A stretch of DNA of 64,000 nucleotides from Streptomyces phaeolivaceus (lineage in GTDB: Bacteria > Actinomycetota > Actinomycetes > Streptomycetales > Streptomycetaceae). The position numbers and the translations under genes were made by a program. The notes below the pieces were generated by a model. The model was given only the letters and a program-made list of their open reading frames with translations, had not been told where the DNA came from and searched no databases. Positions 13,688 through 22,228 of this stretch are shown here, one piece after another. Numbering within the stretch: the first letter of the stretch is position 1; each line of letters starts with the position of its first letter. The DNA lies in the NCBI RefSeq assembly GCF_009184865.1, contig NZ_CP045096.1, forward strand, positions 558,001-622,000, written 5' to 3'.

Positions 13688-15073
13688 ATGTCGAAGACCG
13701 CAACCGCACTGCTCCGGCCGAGCGGTGAGGAGGTCGCCGCCGACCTCATGACCTCGCTGGCCGGGCTGCTGCGCGAGTGGCTGCCGCGGCAGCGCTGGTT
13801 CGCCGGCAAGGACCGGCCGGTCACGGACCTCGCCCTGCTGTCGATGACCGAGCTGTACCCGGGCTGTCTGCATCTGCTGGTGCACACCGGTCAGCCGAAC
13901 CACACCGGTCACTGCGGGGTACCCGCGCCGGGCGGCACTCCCCCGGCCGGTGACTGCTACCAACTGCTGCTCGGAGTACGCGAGCACGTGGTCCCGCGTC
14001 TCGGGCGGGCGCTCATCGGACAGGCCCACGAGGGCCCGCTCGCGGGTCTGACCGTGTACGACGCGCTGTACGACCCCCGCTCGGCCCAACTGCTCCTGGA
14101 ACGCCTGCGGCACCCCGGGACGGCGGGCCCGCTGCGCTTCGAGGCCGACCCGGACGTCCGGGTACCGGCCGGGCTGGCGCCCCGGCTGCTGGACGCCGAG
14201 CAGTCCAACTCCTCGCTGGTGTACGGGGACGCGTACATCCTGAAGGTGTTCCGGCACATCCAGGCGGGGGTGAACCCCGATCTGGAGGTGCCGGGCGCGC
14301 TGGCCGGGCAGGGATGCGGGCGGGTGCCCGCGCCGGTGGCCTGGTTCCGGACCACCGATCCGTTCCCGGCGACGCTCGGGGTGCTGCAGCCCTTCCTGCC
14401 CGACGCGTCCGACGGCTGGACGCTGGCGCTCGGCGCGCTCGCCGCCGGGCACGACTTCACGGCACAGGCCCGTGAGCTGGGCCGGGCCACGGCCGACGTG
14501 CATCTGGCACTCGCCTCGGCGTTCCCGTCCGGGGCCCATGACGAGAACGGGCGGACGGCGGCGGCGATGACCGAGCGGCTGGACGCCGCCGCGCGCTGCG
14601 TCCCGGCGCTGCGGCCGTACGTCCCCGGGCTGCGCACCGCCTTCCGCGCCCTGCTCTCCTGCGATGTCGGACCGCCCGCGCAGCGCGTCCACGGCGATCT
14701 GCATCTGGGGCAGGTGCTGCGGGCCGGCCGGGAGTGGTTCGTGATCGACTTCGAGGGCGAGCCGTCCCGTCCGCTGGCCGAGCGGTGCGGCACCCAGTCG
14801 CCGGTGCGGGACATCGCCGGGATGCTGCGCTCCTTCGACTACGCGGCCCGCCAGCGCCGGCCCTGGCGCCCGGAGTGGGCGAGCCGCTGCCGGGAGGCGT
14901 ACTGCGCGGGCTACGCGGCCCGCGCCGGCTGGGACCCGCGCGAGAAACACGGTCTGCTGCGCGCCTATGAGACGGACCGGGCCGTGTACGAGGTGCTCTA
15001 CGAGGCCCGGCACCGCCCCGACTGGCTTCCCGTACCGATGGCGGCGATCGAGCGTCTCGCCGTGAGACCGTGA
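13688..15073 (+). CDS. pep2: Maltokinase (Pep2/Mak)
   Basis: 461 residues. It phosphorylates maltose at C1 with ATP, giving the maltose-1-phosphate used by GlgE. ATG 13688 is chosen over TTG 13655 because GAAAGGAC precedes it. The N-terminal cap domain (LREWLPRQRWFAGKDRP) is typical of mycobacterial and Streptomyces Mak. The kinase-like lobe contains QRVHGDLHLGQVL (catalytic loop) and FVIDFEGEPSRP (metal-binding loop). It lies 29 bp after treS and 15 bp before glgB. Confidence 0.94.
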   Translation: MSKTATALLRPSGEEVAADLMTSLAGLLREWLPRQRWFAGKDRPVTDLALLSMTELYPGCLHLLVHTGQPNHTGHCGVPAPGGTPPAGDCYQLLLGVREHVVPRLGRALIGQAHEGPLAGLTVYDALYDPRSAQLLLERLRHPGTAGPLRFEADPDVRVPAGLAPRLLDAEQSNSSLVYGDAYILKVFRHIQAGVNPDLEVPGALAGQGCGRVPAPVAWFRTTDPFPATLGVLQPFLPDASDGWTLALGALAAGHDFTAQARELGRATADVHLALASAFPSGAHDENGRTAAAMTERLDAAARCVPALRPYVPGLRTAFRALLSCDVGPPAQRVHGDLHLGQVLRAGREWFVIDFEGEPSRPLAERCGTQSPVRDIAGMLRSFDYAARQRRPWRPEWASRCREAYCAGYAARAGWDPREKHGLLRAYETDRAVYEVLYEARHRPDWLPVPMAAIERLAVRP

Positions 15074-15088
15074 GAGGAGACTGAGACC

Positions 15089-17326
15089 GTGGCCCTGCGC
15101 GACACCACTCCCCCCGAGGCGGCGGGCCCGCCCCCGCGCGGGCCCCGGCTGACCGTGCCCGCCCCTCCCCTGGCCCCCGAGGACCGTGCGCGGCTGCTCT
15201 CCGGCACGCACCACGATCCGCACGCCCTGCTCGGCGCCCGTCCGGTGCCGGGCGGGGTCGCGGTACGGGCCCTGCGTCCGTACGCGCACGCGGTGAGCGT
15301 GGTGATCGGCGGCGCGCGTACCTATCTCGCCTCGGAGGGCGACGGTCTGTTCTCCGTGCTGCTCCCGCTGGACGCCGTACCGCAGTACACGCTGCTCGTG
15401 TCGTACGAGGACACCGACCACGAGGTCCACGACCCTTACCGTTTCCTGCCCGCGCTCGGGGAGCTGGATCTGCATCTGATCCGTGAGGGGCGGCACGAGC
15501 AGTTGTGGAAGGCGCTCGGGTCGGAGCCGATGACCCATCAGGGGGTGGCCGGGACCCGGTTCGCCGTGTGGGCGCCGAACGCGCAAGGGGTGCGGGTCGT
15601 CGGGGACTTCGCCTGCTGGAACGGCACGGCGTTCCCGATGCGGTCCCTCGGAGCGTCCGGGGTCTGGGAGCTGTTCCTGCCGGGGGTGGGCGAGGGCGCC
15701 CACTACAAGTACGAGATCGTCTCGCGCCACGGCCATCGGCTGCTCAAGGCCGACCCGATGGCCAGATACGCCGAGGTGCCGCCCGCGACGGCGTCCGTCG
15801 TGCACGTCTCGCACTACGAGTGGGGCGACGCGGAGTGGATGGCGCGACGCGGGGACGTCCCGGTGCACGAGGCGCCGTTCTCCGTGTACGAGATCCATCT
15901 CCCCTCCTGGCGGCCTGGGCTGACGTACCGTCAACTGGCCGATGTGCTGCCGGAGTACGTCTCCGATCTCGGCTTCACCCATGTCGAGCTGATGCCGGTC
16001 GCACAGCATCCGTTCAGCGGGTCCTGGGGCTATCAGGTCACCGGCTTCTACGCGCCCTCGTCCCGGCTCGGCAGCCCCGACGACTTCAAGTACCTGGTCG
16101 ACGCCCTGCACCGGGCCGGGATCGGGGTGATCGTGGACTGGGTGCCCGCGCACTTCCCCAAGGACGACTGGGCGCTCGGACGGTTCGACGGGGAGCCGCT
16201 GTACGAGCCCGGGGACAGCCGGCGGGCCGAGCATCCCGACTGGGGGACGTACGAGTTCGACTTCGGGCGGGTCGAGGTACGCAACTTCCTGGTGGCGAAC
16301 GCGGTGTACTGGTGCGAGGAGTTCCATGTCGACGGGCTGCGGGTGGATGCCGTGGCGTCGATGCTGTACCTCGACTACTCGCGGGACTCGGGGCAGTGGA
16401 CGCCCAATGTGTTCGGCGGGCGGGAGGATCTGGACGCGGTCGCCTTCCTCCAGGAGATGAACGCCACCGTGTACCGGCGGGCGCCGGGGGTGGTGACCAT
16501 CGCGGAGGAGTCCACCGCCTGGGACGGGGTGACCCGGGCGACCGACAGCGGGGGCCTGGGGTTCGGGCTGAAGTGGAACATGGGGTGGATGCACGACTCG
16601 CTGGAGTACATGGCGCATGAGCCGGTGCATCGTGAGTACCACCACGACGAGATGTCGTTCTCGATGGTGTACGCGTACAGCGAGAACTATGTGCTGCCCA
16701 TCTCGCACGACGAAGTCGTGCACGGGAAGCGGGCGTTGGTGTCGAAGATGCCCGGCGACTGGTGGCAGCGGCGGGCGAACCACCGGGCGTATCTGGGGTT
16801 CATGTGGGCCCACCCCGGTAAGCAACTGCTGTTCATGGGGCAGGAGTTCGCGCAGGGGGCGGAGTGGGTGGAGGGCTCGGGGCCGGACTGGTGGTTGCTC
16901 GATCCGGGGTACGGGGCGGAGGGGGACCATCGGGGGGTGCGGGATCTCGTGCGGGATCTCAATACGGTCTATCGGGGGACGTCGGCTCTGTGGCAGCGGG
17001 ACACGGATCCGGCGGGGTTCCAGTGGGTGTGTGGGGATGCCGCCGAGGACAATGTGTTCGCGTTTCTGCGGTTCGACGGGGCGGGGGTGCCGTTGCTGGC
17101 CGTGTCCCACTTCGGTCCGGTGGTGCGGGAGGGGTATCGGTTGGGGGTGCCGGGGGGTGTGCGGGCGTGGGGGGAGGTGTTGAACACGGATGCGGCTGCT
17201 TATGGGGGGAGCGGTGTGGGGAACTCTCGGCCCGTCGAGAGTGAGGTGCTTGGGTGGCACGGGCGGGCGGGCAGCGTTCGGGTGACCTTGCCGCCGCTCG
17301 CCACGCTCTGGTTCCGCCCGGCCTAG
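15089..17326 (+). CDS. glgB: 1,4-alpha-glucan branching enzyme GlgB (GH13_9)
   Basis: 745 residues starting at GTG 15089 after AGAGGAGA. It makes alpha-1,6 branches in the GlgE-built glucan. A long N-terminal region ([18 protein letters not shown], then the CBM48 module [20 protein letters not shown]) precedes the barrel. Catalytic residues are D420 ([17 protein letters not shown]), E473 (TIAEESTAW) and D541 ([11 protein letters not shown]). It is the last gene of the operon. The 3' third becomes markedly G-rich on the coding strand, the opposite of the C-rich glgE/treS stretch. Confidence 0.97.
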   Translation: MALRDTTPPEAAGPPPRGPRLTVPAPPLAPEDRARLLSGTHHDPHALLGARPVPGGVAVRALRPYAHAVSVVIGGARTYLASEGDGLFSVLLPLDAVPQYTLLVSYEDTDHEVHDPYRFLPALGELDLHLIREGRHEQLWKALGSEPMTHQGVAGTRFAVWAPNAQGVRVVGDFACWNGTAFPMRSLGASGVWELFLPGVGEGAHYKYEIVSRHGHRLLKADPMARYAEVPPATASVVHVSHYEWGDAEWMARRGDVPVHEAPFSVYEIHLPSWRPGLTYRQLADVLPEYVSDLGFTHVELMPVAQHPFSGSWGYQVTGFYAPSSRLGSPDDFKYLVDALHRAGIGVIVDWVPAHFPKDDWALGRFDGEPLYEPGDSRRAEHPDWGTYEFDFGRVEVRNFLVANAVYWCEEFHVDGLRVDAVASMLYLDYSRDSGQWTPNVFGGREDLDAVAFLQEMNATVYRRAPGVVTIAEESTAWDGVTRATDSGGLGFGLKWNMGWMHDSLEYMAHEPVHREYHHDEMSFSMVYAYSENYVLPISHDEVVHGKRALVSKMPGDWWQRRANHRAYLGFMWAHPGKQLLFMGQEFAQGAEWVEGSGPDWWLLDPGYGAEGDHRGVRDLVRDLNTVYRGTSALWQRDTDPAGFQWVCGDAAEDNVFAFLRFDGAGVPLLAVSHFGPVVREGYRLGVPGGVRAWGEVLNTDAAAYGGSGVGNSRPVESEVLGWHGRAGSVRVTLPPLATLWFRPA

Positions 17327-17677
17327 TCTTGCGCCCCCGCCGCCCCTACCCGTCCCCTCCCCAGGGGCTGCGCCCCTTCGACCCGCTTTCGCGCTCCGCG
17401 CGGGGTGGGTTGTCGGCTGCCGGCCCGGTGGGGGCTGGTCGCGCAGTTCTCCGCGCCCCTGAAGAGCCGGGGCTGCGCCCCGGGCTCTTCGGGCCGACAA
17501 GCAGGGCGCAGCCCGTTCCAGGGGCGCGGGGAGCTGCGCGAGAAGCCCCACCGGGCCGGTGGCCGACAACGCGGGCCTCAAGCGAACGGTCAGGATCGGA
17601 GAAGCCTCTCCGGGGGCCCGCGGCCTAGCGTGGGGCGCAGGTCGTGAGGGCCGGAGACAATCACTGAGGAGGACGTC
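17327..17677. repeat. Long inverted repeat, Streptomyces-type intergenic palindrome
   Basis: A 351-bp gene-free spacer. Arms at 17412-17461 and 17518-17566 are imperfect reverse complements over about 50 bp (left arm includes CGGCCCGGTGGGGGCT and TCCGCGCCCCTG). An inner hairpin at 17464-17489 pairs AGAGCCGG with CCGGCTCT-like bases around a GCGCCC loop. Variants of this GCGCAGTTCCCCGCGCCCCT-like repeat are familiar between Streptomyces genes. It may end the glgB transcript. Confidence 0.7.
17626..17631 (+). promoter_or_regulatory. Possible -10 box for the small VOC gene
   Basis: TAGCGT in the context GCCTAGCGTGGG, about 47 bases before ATG 17678. No good -35 is visible. The same GCCTAGCGTGGG string occurs before the fucosidase gene. 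Confidence 0.3.
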
Positions 17678-18031
17678 ATGACTGCTGGGCTGAAGACGAT
17701 CGTGTACCCCGTCAAGGACCTCGCCGGGGCGAAGGCGCTGTTCGGGGCGTTGCTGGGGGTCGAGCCGTATGCGGACACCCCGTACTACGTCGGGTACAAG
17801 GACGCGGGCCAGGACGTGGGCCTGGACCCGAACGGGCACGCGAAGGGGATGACGGGGCCGGTTCCGTACTGGCATGTCGCCGACATCCGGTCGACCCTCG
17901 CGTCCCTGCTCGCGGCGGGCGCGGAGACCCTGGAGGACGTCCACGACGTGGGCGGCGGCCGGCTCATCGCCTCGGTGAAGGACACGGACGGGAACCTCGT
18001 CGGCCTGGTGGAGGACACCGTCGCGGAGTAG
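17678..18031 (+). CDS. Small VOC-family protein
   Basis: 117 residues, ATG 17678 after GAGGAGGA. A single VOC module is evident: TIVYPVKDLAGAKALFGALL, then YWHVADIRSTLASLLAAGAE and IASVKDTDGNLVGLVED. One-module proteins work as dimers. The function is unknown; location just before a MarR regulator suggests it may be part of a small stress or detoxification unit. Confidence 0.85.
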   Translation: MTAGLKTIVYPVKDLAGAKALFGALLGVEPYADTPYYVGYKDAGQDVGLDPNGHAKGMTGPVPYWHVADIRSTLASLLAAGAETLEDVHDVGGGRLIASVKDTDGNLVGLVEDTVAE

Positions 18032-18059
18032 CGCGGAGGCGGTGGATGCACCCGCAGTA

Positions 18060-18073
18060 GTTGCACGGACAAC
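18060..18073. promoter_or_regulatory. Candidate MarR operator
   Basis: GTTGCACGGACAAC is a near-perfect inverted repeat (GTTG/CAAC arms) ending 30 bases before the MarR-type gene's ATG. MarR regulators bind palindromes of this size and often repress themselves. The assignment to this gene is inference from position. Confidence 0.4.
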
Positions 18074-18103
18074 GACCGCCTCGCCCTCTGTTACCGTGCA
18101 CAT

Positions 18104-18505
18104 ATGGCAGCGAACACGGCCGGGGTCCGGCTCGAGGACCAGTGGCGGGACATCCTGTCCGTGCATGCCCGCACGATGTGCGAGATCGACCGTGTACTGC
18201 ATCCGCACGGCCTCGGCGGCAGCGACTTCGAGGTGCTCGACATCCTCGCCTCGGGGATGGCGGCGGCCACGGCGGCCGGGGACCTGTGCAGGGTGCAGAA
18301 CATCGCCGAGAAGGTCCACCTCAGCCAGAGCGCGCTGTCCCGGCTGATCAGCCGGCTGGAGAAGGACGGCCTGGTGGAGCGGTCCGTGTGCGCGGAGGAC
18401 CGGCGCGGCGTGTGGGTCACCCTGACCGCCAAGGGGCGCGATCTGCACACCGAGGTGCTGCCGCTCCAGCGCGAGGTGCTCTCCCGGATGCTCCAGCAGG
18501 GCTGA
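18104..18505 (+). CDS. MarR-family transcriptional regulator
   Basis: 133 residues. The winged helix is visible as LCRVQNIAEKVHLSQSALSR followed by RLEKDGLVERSVCAEDRRG (wing) and the dimer helices at both ends. Length is normal. It has no strong ribosome site before ATG 18104, so a leaderless transcript is possible. It is convergent with the LysR gene (21 bp gap). Likely ligand unknown. Confidence 0.88.
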   Translation: MAANTAGVRLEDQWRDILSVHARTMCEIDRVLHPHGLGGSDFEVLDILASGMAAATAAGDLCRVQNIAEKVHLSQSALSRLISRLEKDGLVERSVCAEDRRGVWVTLTAKGRDLHTEVLPLQREVLSRMLQQG

Positions 18506-18526
18506 CCACCGGCTCTCTCCTCCGGG

Positions 18527-19375
18527 TCAGCGCAGCAGCTCCCGTACGGCCTCGAAGGCCGCCTCCACCGTGGCCGGGTCCGCGCCGGGGCGGGCGAGGG
18601 CGCTCATCGGGATGGGGGTGACGGGCGGCAGCCCGGCGTACGGGGTGAGCCCGTCGGGGGCGGGGCCGACGGCGGCGAGGAGGGCGACGCCCTGGCCGGT
18701 GCGAGCGATGTCGAGGACACCGGCGAGATAACCGGCGTCGCCGACGACCGTGGCGGCGACGCCGTGCGCGGCGAGTGTCGAGATGGCCCGGCGGCGGATG
18801 GCGCACGGGTCCTCGACGGCCACCAGCGGCACCGGTACGGGGGCGACCGGTGCCTCCCAGCCGGGGGTGGCGTGCCAGGTCAGCGGCAGTCCGCCGACGG
18901 GGGTGCCCTCGGTGGCCGCCGCCTCGGTGACGTACACCGCCACATCGACGCTCCCCCGTTCCACGGCCTCGACGAGCCGTGCCGACCGGTCGATGCGGAA
19001 CCGCACCCGGCAGCCGGGGCGCACCTCCTGCACGGCCGCCGTGAGCCGGGGCAGGAACTGGTCGGCGGCGTGTTCGGTGGAGCCGATGGTGACGGTGTCG
19101 CCGTCGACGTCGAGCAGGGCGCGGACGGCCTCGTCGTGGACGGCGAGGATACGGCGCGCCTGCTCCACGAGGAGCCGTCCGTCGGGGGTGAAGCGGGTGC
19201 CGCGCCCCTCGCGTTCGACGATCGCGCGACCCAGCGTCTTCTCCAGCCTGCGCACATGCTGGCTCACCGCGGACTGGCTGAGGGCGAGGGAGCGGGCCGC
19301 GCGATGGAAGCCGCCGCAGTCGGCTATCGCGGTCAGGCTGCGCAGGGCCACGATGTCGAGGACAGGTCGGTGCAT
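18527..19375 (-). CDS. LysR-family transcriptional regulator
   Basis: 282 residues from ATG 19375; ATG 19402 would add nine residues. The N-terminal helix-turn-helix is standard (LRSLTAIADCGGFHRAARSL, then LSQSAVSQHVRRLEKTLGR). An effector domain follows (VTIGSTEHAADQFLP and later strands). It is divergent from the organosulfur operon and separated from it by a palindrome, which is the usual layout for a LysR regulator of the neighbouring operon. A CysB/Cbl-like role in sulfur supply is inferred. Confidence 0.88.
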   Translation of the reverse strand: MHRPVLDIVALRSLTAIADCGGFHRAARSLALSQSAVSQHVRRLEKTLGRAIVEREGRGTRFTPDGRLLVEQARRILAVHDEAVRALLDVDGDTVTIGSTEHAADQFLPRLTAAVQEVRPGCRVRFRIDRSARLVEAVERGSVDVAVYVTEAAATEGTPVGGLPLTWHATPGWEAPVAPVPVPLVAVEDPCAIRRRAISTLAAHGVAATVVGDAGYLAGVLDIARTGQGVALLAAVGPAPDGLTPYAGLPPVTPIPMSALARPGADPATVEAAFEAVRELLR

Positions 19376-19408
19376 GCGGCGACCGTAGCCGCTGCGCGGC
19401 ATCGATCG

Positions 19409-19438
19409 CGATTCCTGATCGGTTTCGATGCGGAATCG
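19409..19438. promoter_or_regulatory. Candidate LysR operator in divergent promoter region
   Basis: CGATTCC at 19409-19415 and its reverse complement GGAATCG at 19432-19438 frame a 30-bp inverted repeat between the LysR gene and the leader peptide. Its size fits the LysR activation/recognition sites. TTGGAC at 19442 could be a -35 for the rightward promoter. Confidence 0.4.
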
Positions 19439-19478
19439 TCGTTGGACGTGACGCGGCACCGCCGGTCATCATGAACAC

Positions 19479-19565
19479 ATGATTCCCGCGACCGCCCCTG
19501 CTGCCTTTCTGACGCAGCGCCGAGTCATCGACTTCGGTGTGGCGTGCAGCGCGCGTTGTCGTTGA
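19479..19565 (+). CDS. Cysteine-containing leader peptide (28 aa)
   Basis: A very short gene starting at ATG 19479 and ending at TGA 19563-19565. The product contains LTQRRVIDFGVACSARCR, with two cysteine codons (TGC, TGT) in the last six positions. Actinomycetes carry families of such leader peptides, often with the pattern LTxRRxxDxxRxxSxxCR, in front of sulfur-assimilation genes, where ribosome stalling at Cys codons can couple downstream expression to cysteine supply. Here it precedes a sulfonate/organosulfur operon, which supports that reading. No clear ribosome site is seen, so it may be leaderless. Confidence 0.75.
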   Translation: MIPATAPAAFLTQRRVIDFGVACSARCR

Positions 19566-19705
19566 TCCGCTGATTCTCCGGCCGCCCGTCCGGCGGCGCT
19601 CTCTCCGCGCTCGTCGAGCGTTCCCCCGCTGAACCGACACGTGTCCGCGCGGCCTCCCGCCCGGTCCGCTCCTTTCCCCTGCCCTCGAACGGGAGTTGCT
19701 TCCCC
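19566..19705 (+). promoter_or_regulatory. Untranslated segment between leader peptide and operon
   Basis: 140 bases without a gene. It contains short GC-rich self-complementary stretches (for example CCGGCCGCCCGTCCGG) that could take part in attenuation, and ends with GGGAG before ATG 19706. No defined riboswitch fold was recognised. Confidence 0.35.
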
Positions 19706-20452
19706 ATGCCCTCCTCCGCGCCCTGTTCCTCCGCACCGTCCTCCTGGGACGAACCCGAAGGTCTCGCCGCCCGCGGCACGCTCGTCGTGCTCGCCGGGCG
19801 AGGTGAGCACGGCGGCGTGTACGAGCGGTTCGGCCGCCGTCTCGCCTTCGACGCCTACCGTGTCCGTGCCCTCGGCGATCCGTCCGCCGACCCCTCGGTC
19901 CTCGACGCGGCGGCCAAGCTTCTCGCCGACGAGTCGCTGCCCGGCCCCAAGGTGCTGGTCGGCTCCGACACGGGCGCCCGGTACGCCGTACGGCTCGCCG
20001 CCGAGCGGACCACTGGCCTCGACGCGCTGATCCTCGCCGGGCTGCCCATCGGGCCCTGGAAATCCGGGAGTTGGGAGGAAGAGGTGACGGCCCGGACCGC
20101 CTGCCCCACGCATCAGGGGCGGCTCACGAACGACCCCGACTTCCGCCGGGGCGCCCTCGACGCGAGCCCCGCCGAACTGCCGGACCTGCCGGACCTGCCT
20201 GACCTGCGGCTGGACCTGGTCGACGTCCCCGTGCTCGCCCTGCACGGCACGGACGACGTCGTCAGCCCGCTCGACCGGGCCCTCGCCACCTACGCCGGCC
20301 ACCCCACCGTACGGACGGTGACGTTCGAGGGCGGGCGGCACGACGTGCTGAACGACGCCCAGCACCGCACGGCCGCCGCCACCGTCGTCCTCTTCCTCGA
20401 ACGGCTCCGGCTCTCCCCCGGGCTGCCCGTCATCGCGGCGGGTCTGTCATGA
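19706..20452 (+). CDS. Alpha/beta-hydrolase-fold protein
   Basis: 248 residues. An alpha/beta-hydrolase pattern is seen: TLVVLAGRGEHGGVYERF (oxyanion strand), LVGSDTGARYAVRLA (nucleophile elbow), VPVLALHGTDDVVSP and GGRHDVLND (acid and His). The elbow reads G-S-D-T-G, which puts Asp where Ser normally sits. A triplicated dipeptide-like run (LPDLPDLPDL) links the core to the C-terminal strand. It is the first structural gene after the leader peptide and overlaps the rhodanese gene by four bases. Substrate unknown. Confidence 0.8.
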   Translation: MPSSAPCSSAPSSWDEPEGLAARGTLVVLAGRGEHGGVYERFGRRLAFDAYRVRALGDPSADPSVLDAAAKLLADESLPGPKVLVGSDTGARYAVRLAAERTTGLDALILAGLPIGPWKSGSWEEEVTARTACPTHQGRLTNDPDFRRGALDASPAELPDLPDLPDLRLDLVDVPVLALHGTDDVVSPLDRALATYAGHPTVRTVTFEGGRHDVLNDAQHRTAAATVVLFLERLRLSPGLPVIAAGLS

Positions 20453-21354
20453 GCCCGAACACCCCGGCCACCACCCGTGCGACCACCACCGGCACCCCGG
20501 TGACCACCACCGGTACCCGGGTGACCACCTCCGTCGTCGAACTCGCCGCCCTGCTGCGGTCCGAACTCCCGCCCGTGCTGCTCGATGTGCGGTGGGCGCT
20601 CGGTGATCCGCACGGGCGTGCGCACTACGCGGCCGGGCACATCCCGGGCGCGGTGTATGTGGACCTCGACACCGAGCTGGCCGCGCCGCCGAGTGCGGAG
20701 GGCGGGCGGCATCCGCTGCCCGCCCTCACGGATCTGCAGGCCGCCGCGCGGCGTTGGGGGGTCCGGGAGGGGCGGCCGGTCGTCGTGTACGACGATCTGG
20801 GCAACACGGCGGCGGCGCGCGCCTGGTGGCTGTTGCGATATGCCGGAGTGGCCGAAGTGACGCTACTGGACGGGGCGTTGGGGGCGTGGAGGGCCGCCGG
20901 TCTTGAGCTGGAGTCGGGGGTGCCCGGCGCTCCGGCGCCCGGTGACGTCGTTCTGCGGGCCGGTGGGCTGCCGGTGACCGATGCCGACGGGGCCGCCGAA
21001 CTCGCCCTGACCGGACTGCTGTTGGACGCGCGGGCCGCCGAGCGGTACCGGGGCGAGGTCGAGCCGGTGGATCCCCGGGCCGGGCACATCCCGGGGGCGG
21101 TGTCCGCGCCGACCGGGGAGAACCTGACGGCCGACGGGACGTTCCGGTCCCCCGAGGAGCTGCGGGAACGATTCACGGCGAAGGGCGCGGGCGAGGCGGA
21201 GCGCGTCGGCGTGTACTGCGGGTCCGGGGTCACCGCCGCGCATCAGATCGCCGCGCTCGCCCTCGCCGGGTTCGAGGCGACGCTCTTCCCCGGTTCCTGG
21301 TCCGCGTGGTCCGCCGATCCGGTCCGCCCGGCCGTGCGGGGAGGCCGGCCATGA
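20449..21354 (+). CDS. Two-domain rhodanese (sulfurtransferase)
   Basis: 301 residues starting at ATG 20449. Two rhodanese modules: an inactive first one (VLLDVRWALGDPHGRAHYAAGHIPGAVYVDLD) and an active second one with the catalytic loop Y-C-G-S-G-V-T-A near residue 260. Such enzymes move sulfane sulfur from thiosulfate or 3-mercaptopyruvate to acceptors. A Thr-rich stretch fills residues 6-27. It is coupled on both sides within a sulfur-acquisition operon. Confidence 0.93.
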   Translation: MSPNTPATTRATTTGTPVTTTGTRVTTSVVELAALLRSELPPVLLDVRWALGDPHGRAHYAAGHIPGAVYVDLDTELAAPPSAEGGRHPLPALTDLQAAARRWGVREGRPVVVYDDLGNTAAARAWWLLRYAGVAEVTLLDGALGAWRAAGLELESGVPGAPAPGDVVLRAGGLPVTDADGAAELALTGLLLDARAAERYRGEVEPVDPRAGHIPGAVSAPTGENLTADGTFRSPEELRERFTAKGAGEAERVGVYCGSGVTAAHQIAALALAGFEATLFPGSWSAWSADPVRPAVRGGRP

Positions 21355-22223
21355 CGACGAAACCCCTGGCACGCCCCCGGCGGCCGGCCGCCGAGGACAC
21401 CGCGCCCGCTCCGGCCCGCGTCACCATCCGCGGGACCGCGAGGACGTCCCGCCGGTTCACCGTCCCCCGTGCCGTGCGGCGCGCCTCCGGCCCGGTCGGT
21501 CTGGTGCTGCTGTGGTTCCTGACCTCGGCGACCGGGCTGCTCCCCGAGTCGGTGCTCGCCTCCCCCGTGGACGTCGTACGGCAGGCCGTGGAGCTGACGA
21601 AGAGCGGCGAACTCCCGGACGCCATCGCCGCGTCGGGGCGGCGGGCCGCCACCGGGTTCCTGATCGGGGCGGCCGTCGCGCTGAGCCTGTCGCTGCTGGC
21701 CGGGCTGTTCCGGCTGGGCGAGGACGTCATCGACTCCTCGATGGGCATGTTCCGGGCGATCCCCTGGGTGGGTCTGATCCCGCTGTTCATCGTGTGGTTC
21801 GGCATCGAGGAGACGCCGAAGATCGCGCTGGTCGCGCTGGGTGTGACGTATCCGCTGTACTTCAACATCTACGGCGGCATCCGGTCCACGGACGCCCAAC
21901 TCGTCGAGGCCGCACGGATGATGGGGCTCGGGCGGCTGGGGCTGATCGCGTACGTGATCCTGCCGAGCGCGCTGCCCGGGGCACTCGTGGGGCTCCGGTA
22001 CGCCCTGTCGACGGCCTGGCTGGCGCTGGTGTTCGCCGAGCAGATCAACGCGGACGCGGGGCTCGGCTATCTGATGAGCAACGCCCAGCAGTACTTCCGC
22101 ACGGACGTCATCGTGCTCTGCCTCGCCGTGTACGCGCTGCTCGGGCTGGCCTGCGACTTCGCCGTACGCGTCCTGTCCCGTCGGCTGCTGACCTGGCGGG
22201 CCAACTTCGAAGGGGAGGCGTGA
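21351..22223 (+). CDS. Aliphatic sulfonate/nitrate-type ABC transporter permease
   Basis: 290 residues, ATG 21351 overlapping the preceding stop. SsuC/TauC-like: FRAIPWVGLIPLFIVWFGIEE, then the EAA loop LVEAARMMGLGRLGLIAYVI and LGYLMSNAQQYFRTD. About six hydrophobic segments follow a basic, disordered first 45 residues. Neighbouring rhodanese, ATPase, receptor and flavin monooxygenase point to an organosulfur substrate. Confidence 0.93.
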   Translation: MTTKPLARPRRPAAEDTAPAPARVTIRGTARTSRRFTVPRAVRRASGPVGLVLLWFLTSATGLLPESVLASPVDVVRQAVELTKSGELPDAIAASGRRAATGFLIGAAVALSLSLLAGLFRLGEDVIDSSMGMFRAIPWVGLIPLFIVWFGIEETPKIALVALGVTYPLYFNIYGGIRSTDAQLVEAARMMGLGRLGLIAYVILPSALPGALVGLRYALSTAWLALVFAEQINADAGLGYLMSNAQQYFRTDVIVLCLAVYALLGLACDFAVRVLSRRLLTWRANFEGEA

Positions 22224-22228
22224 GCGCC

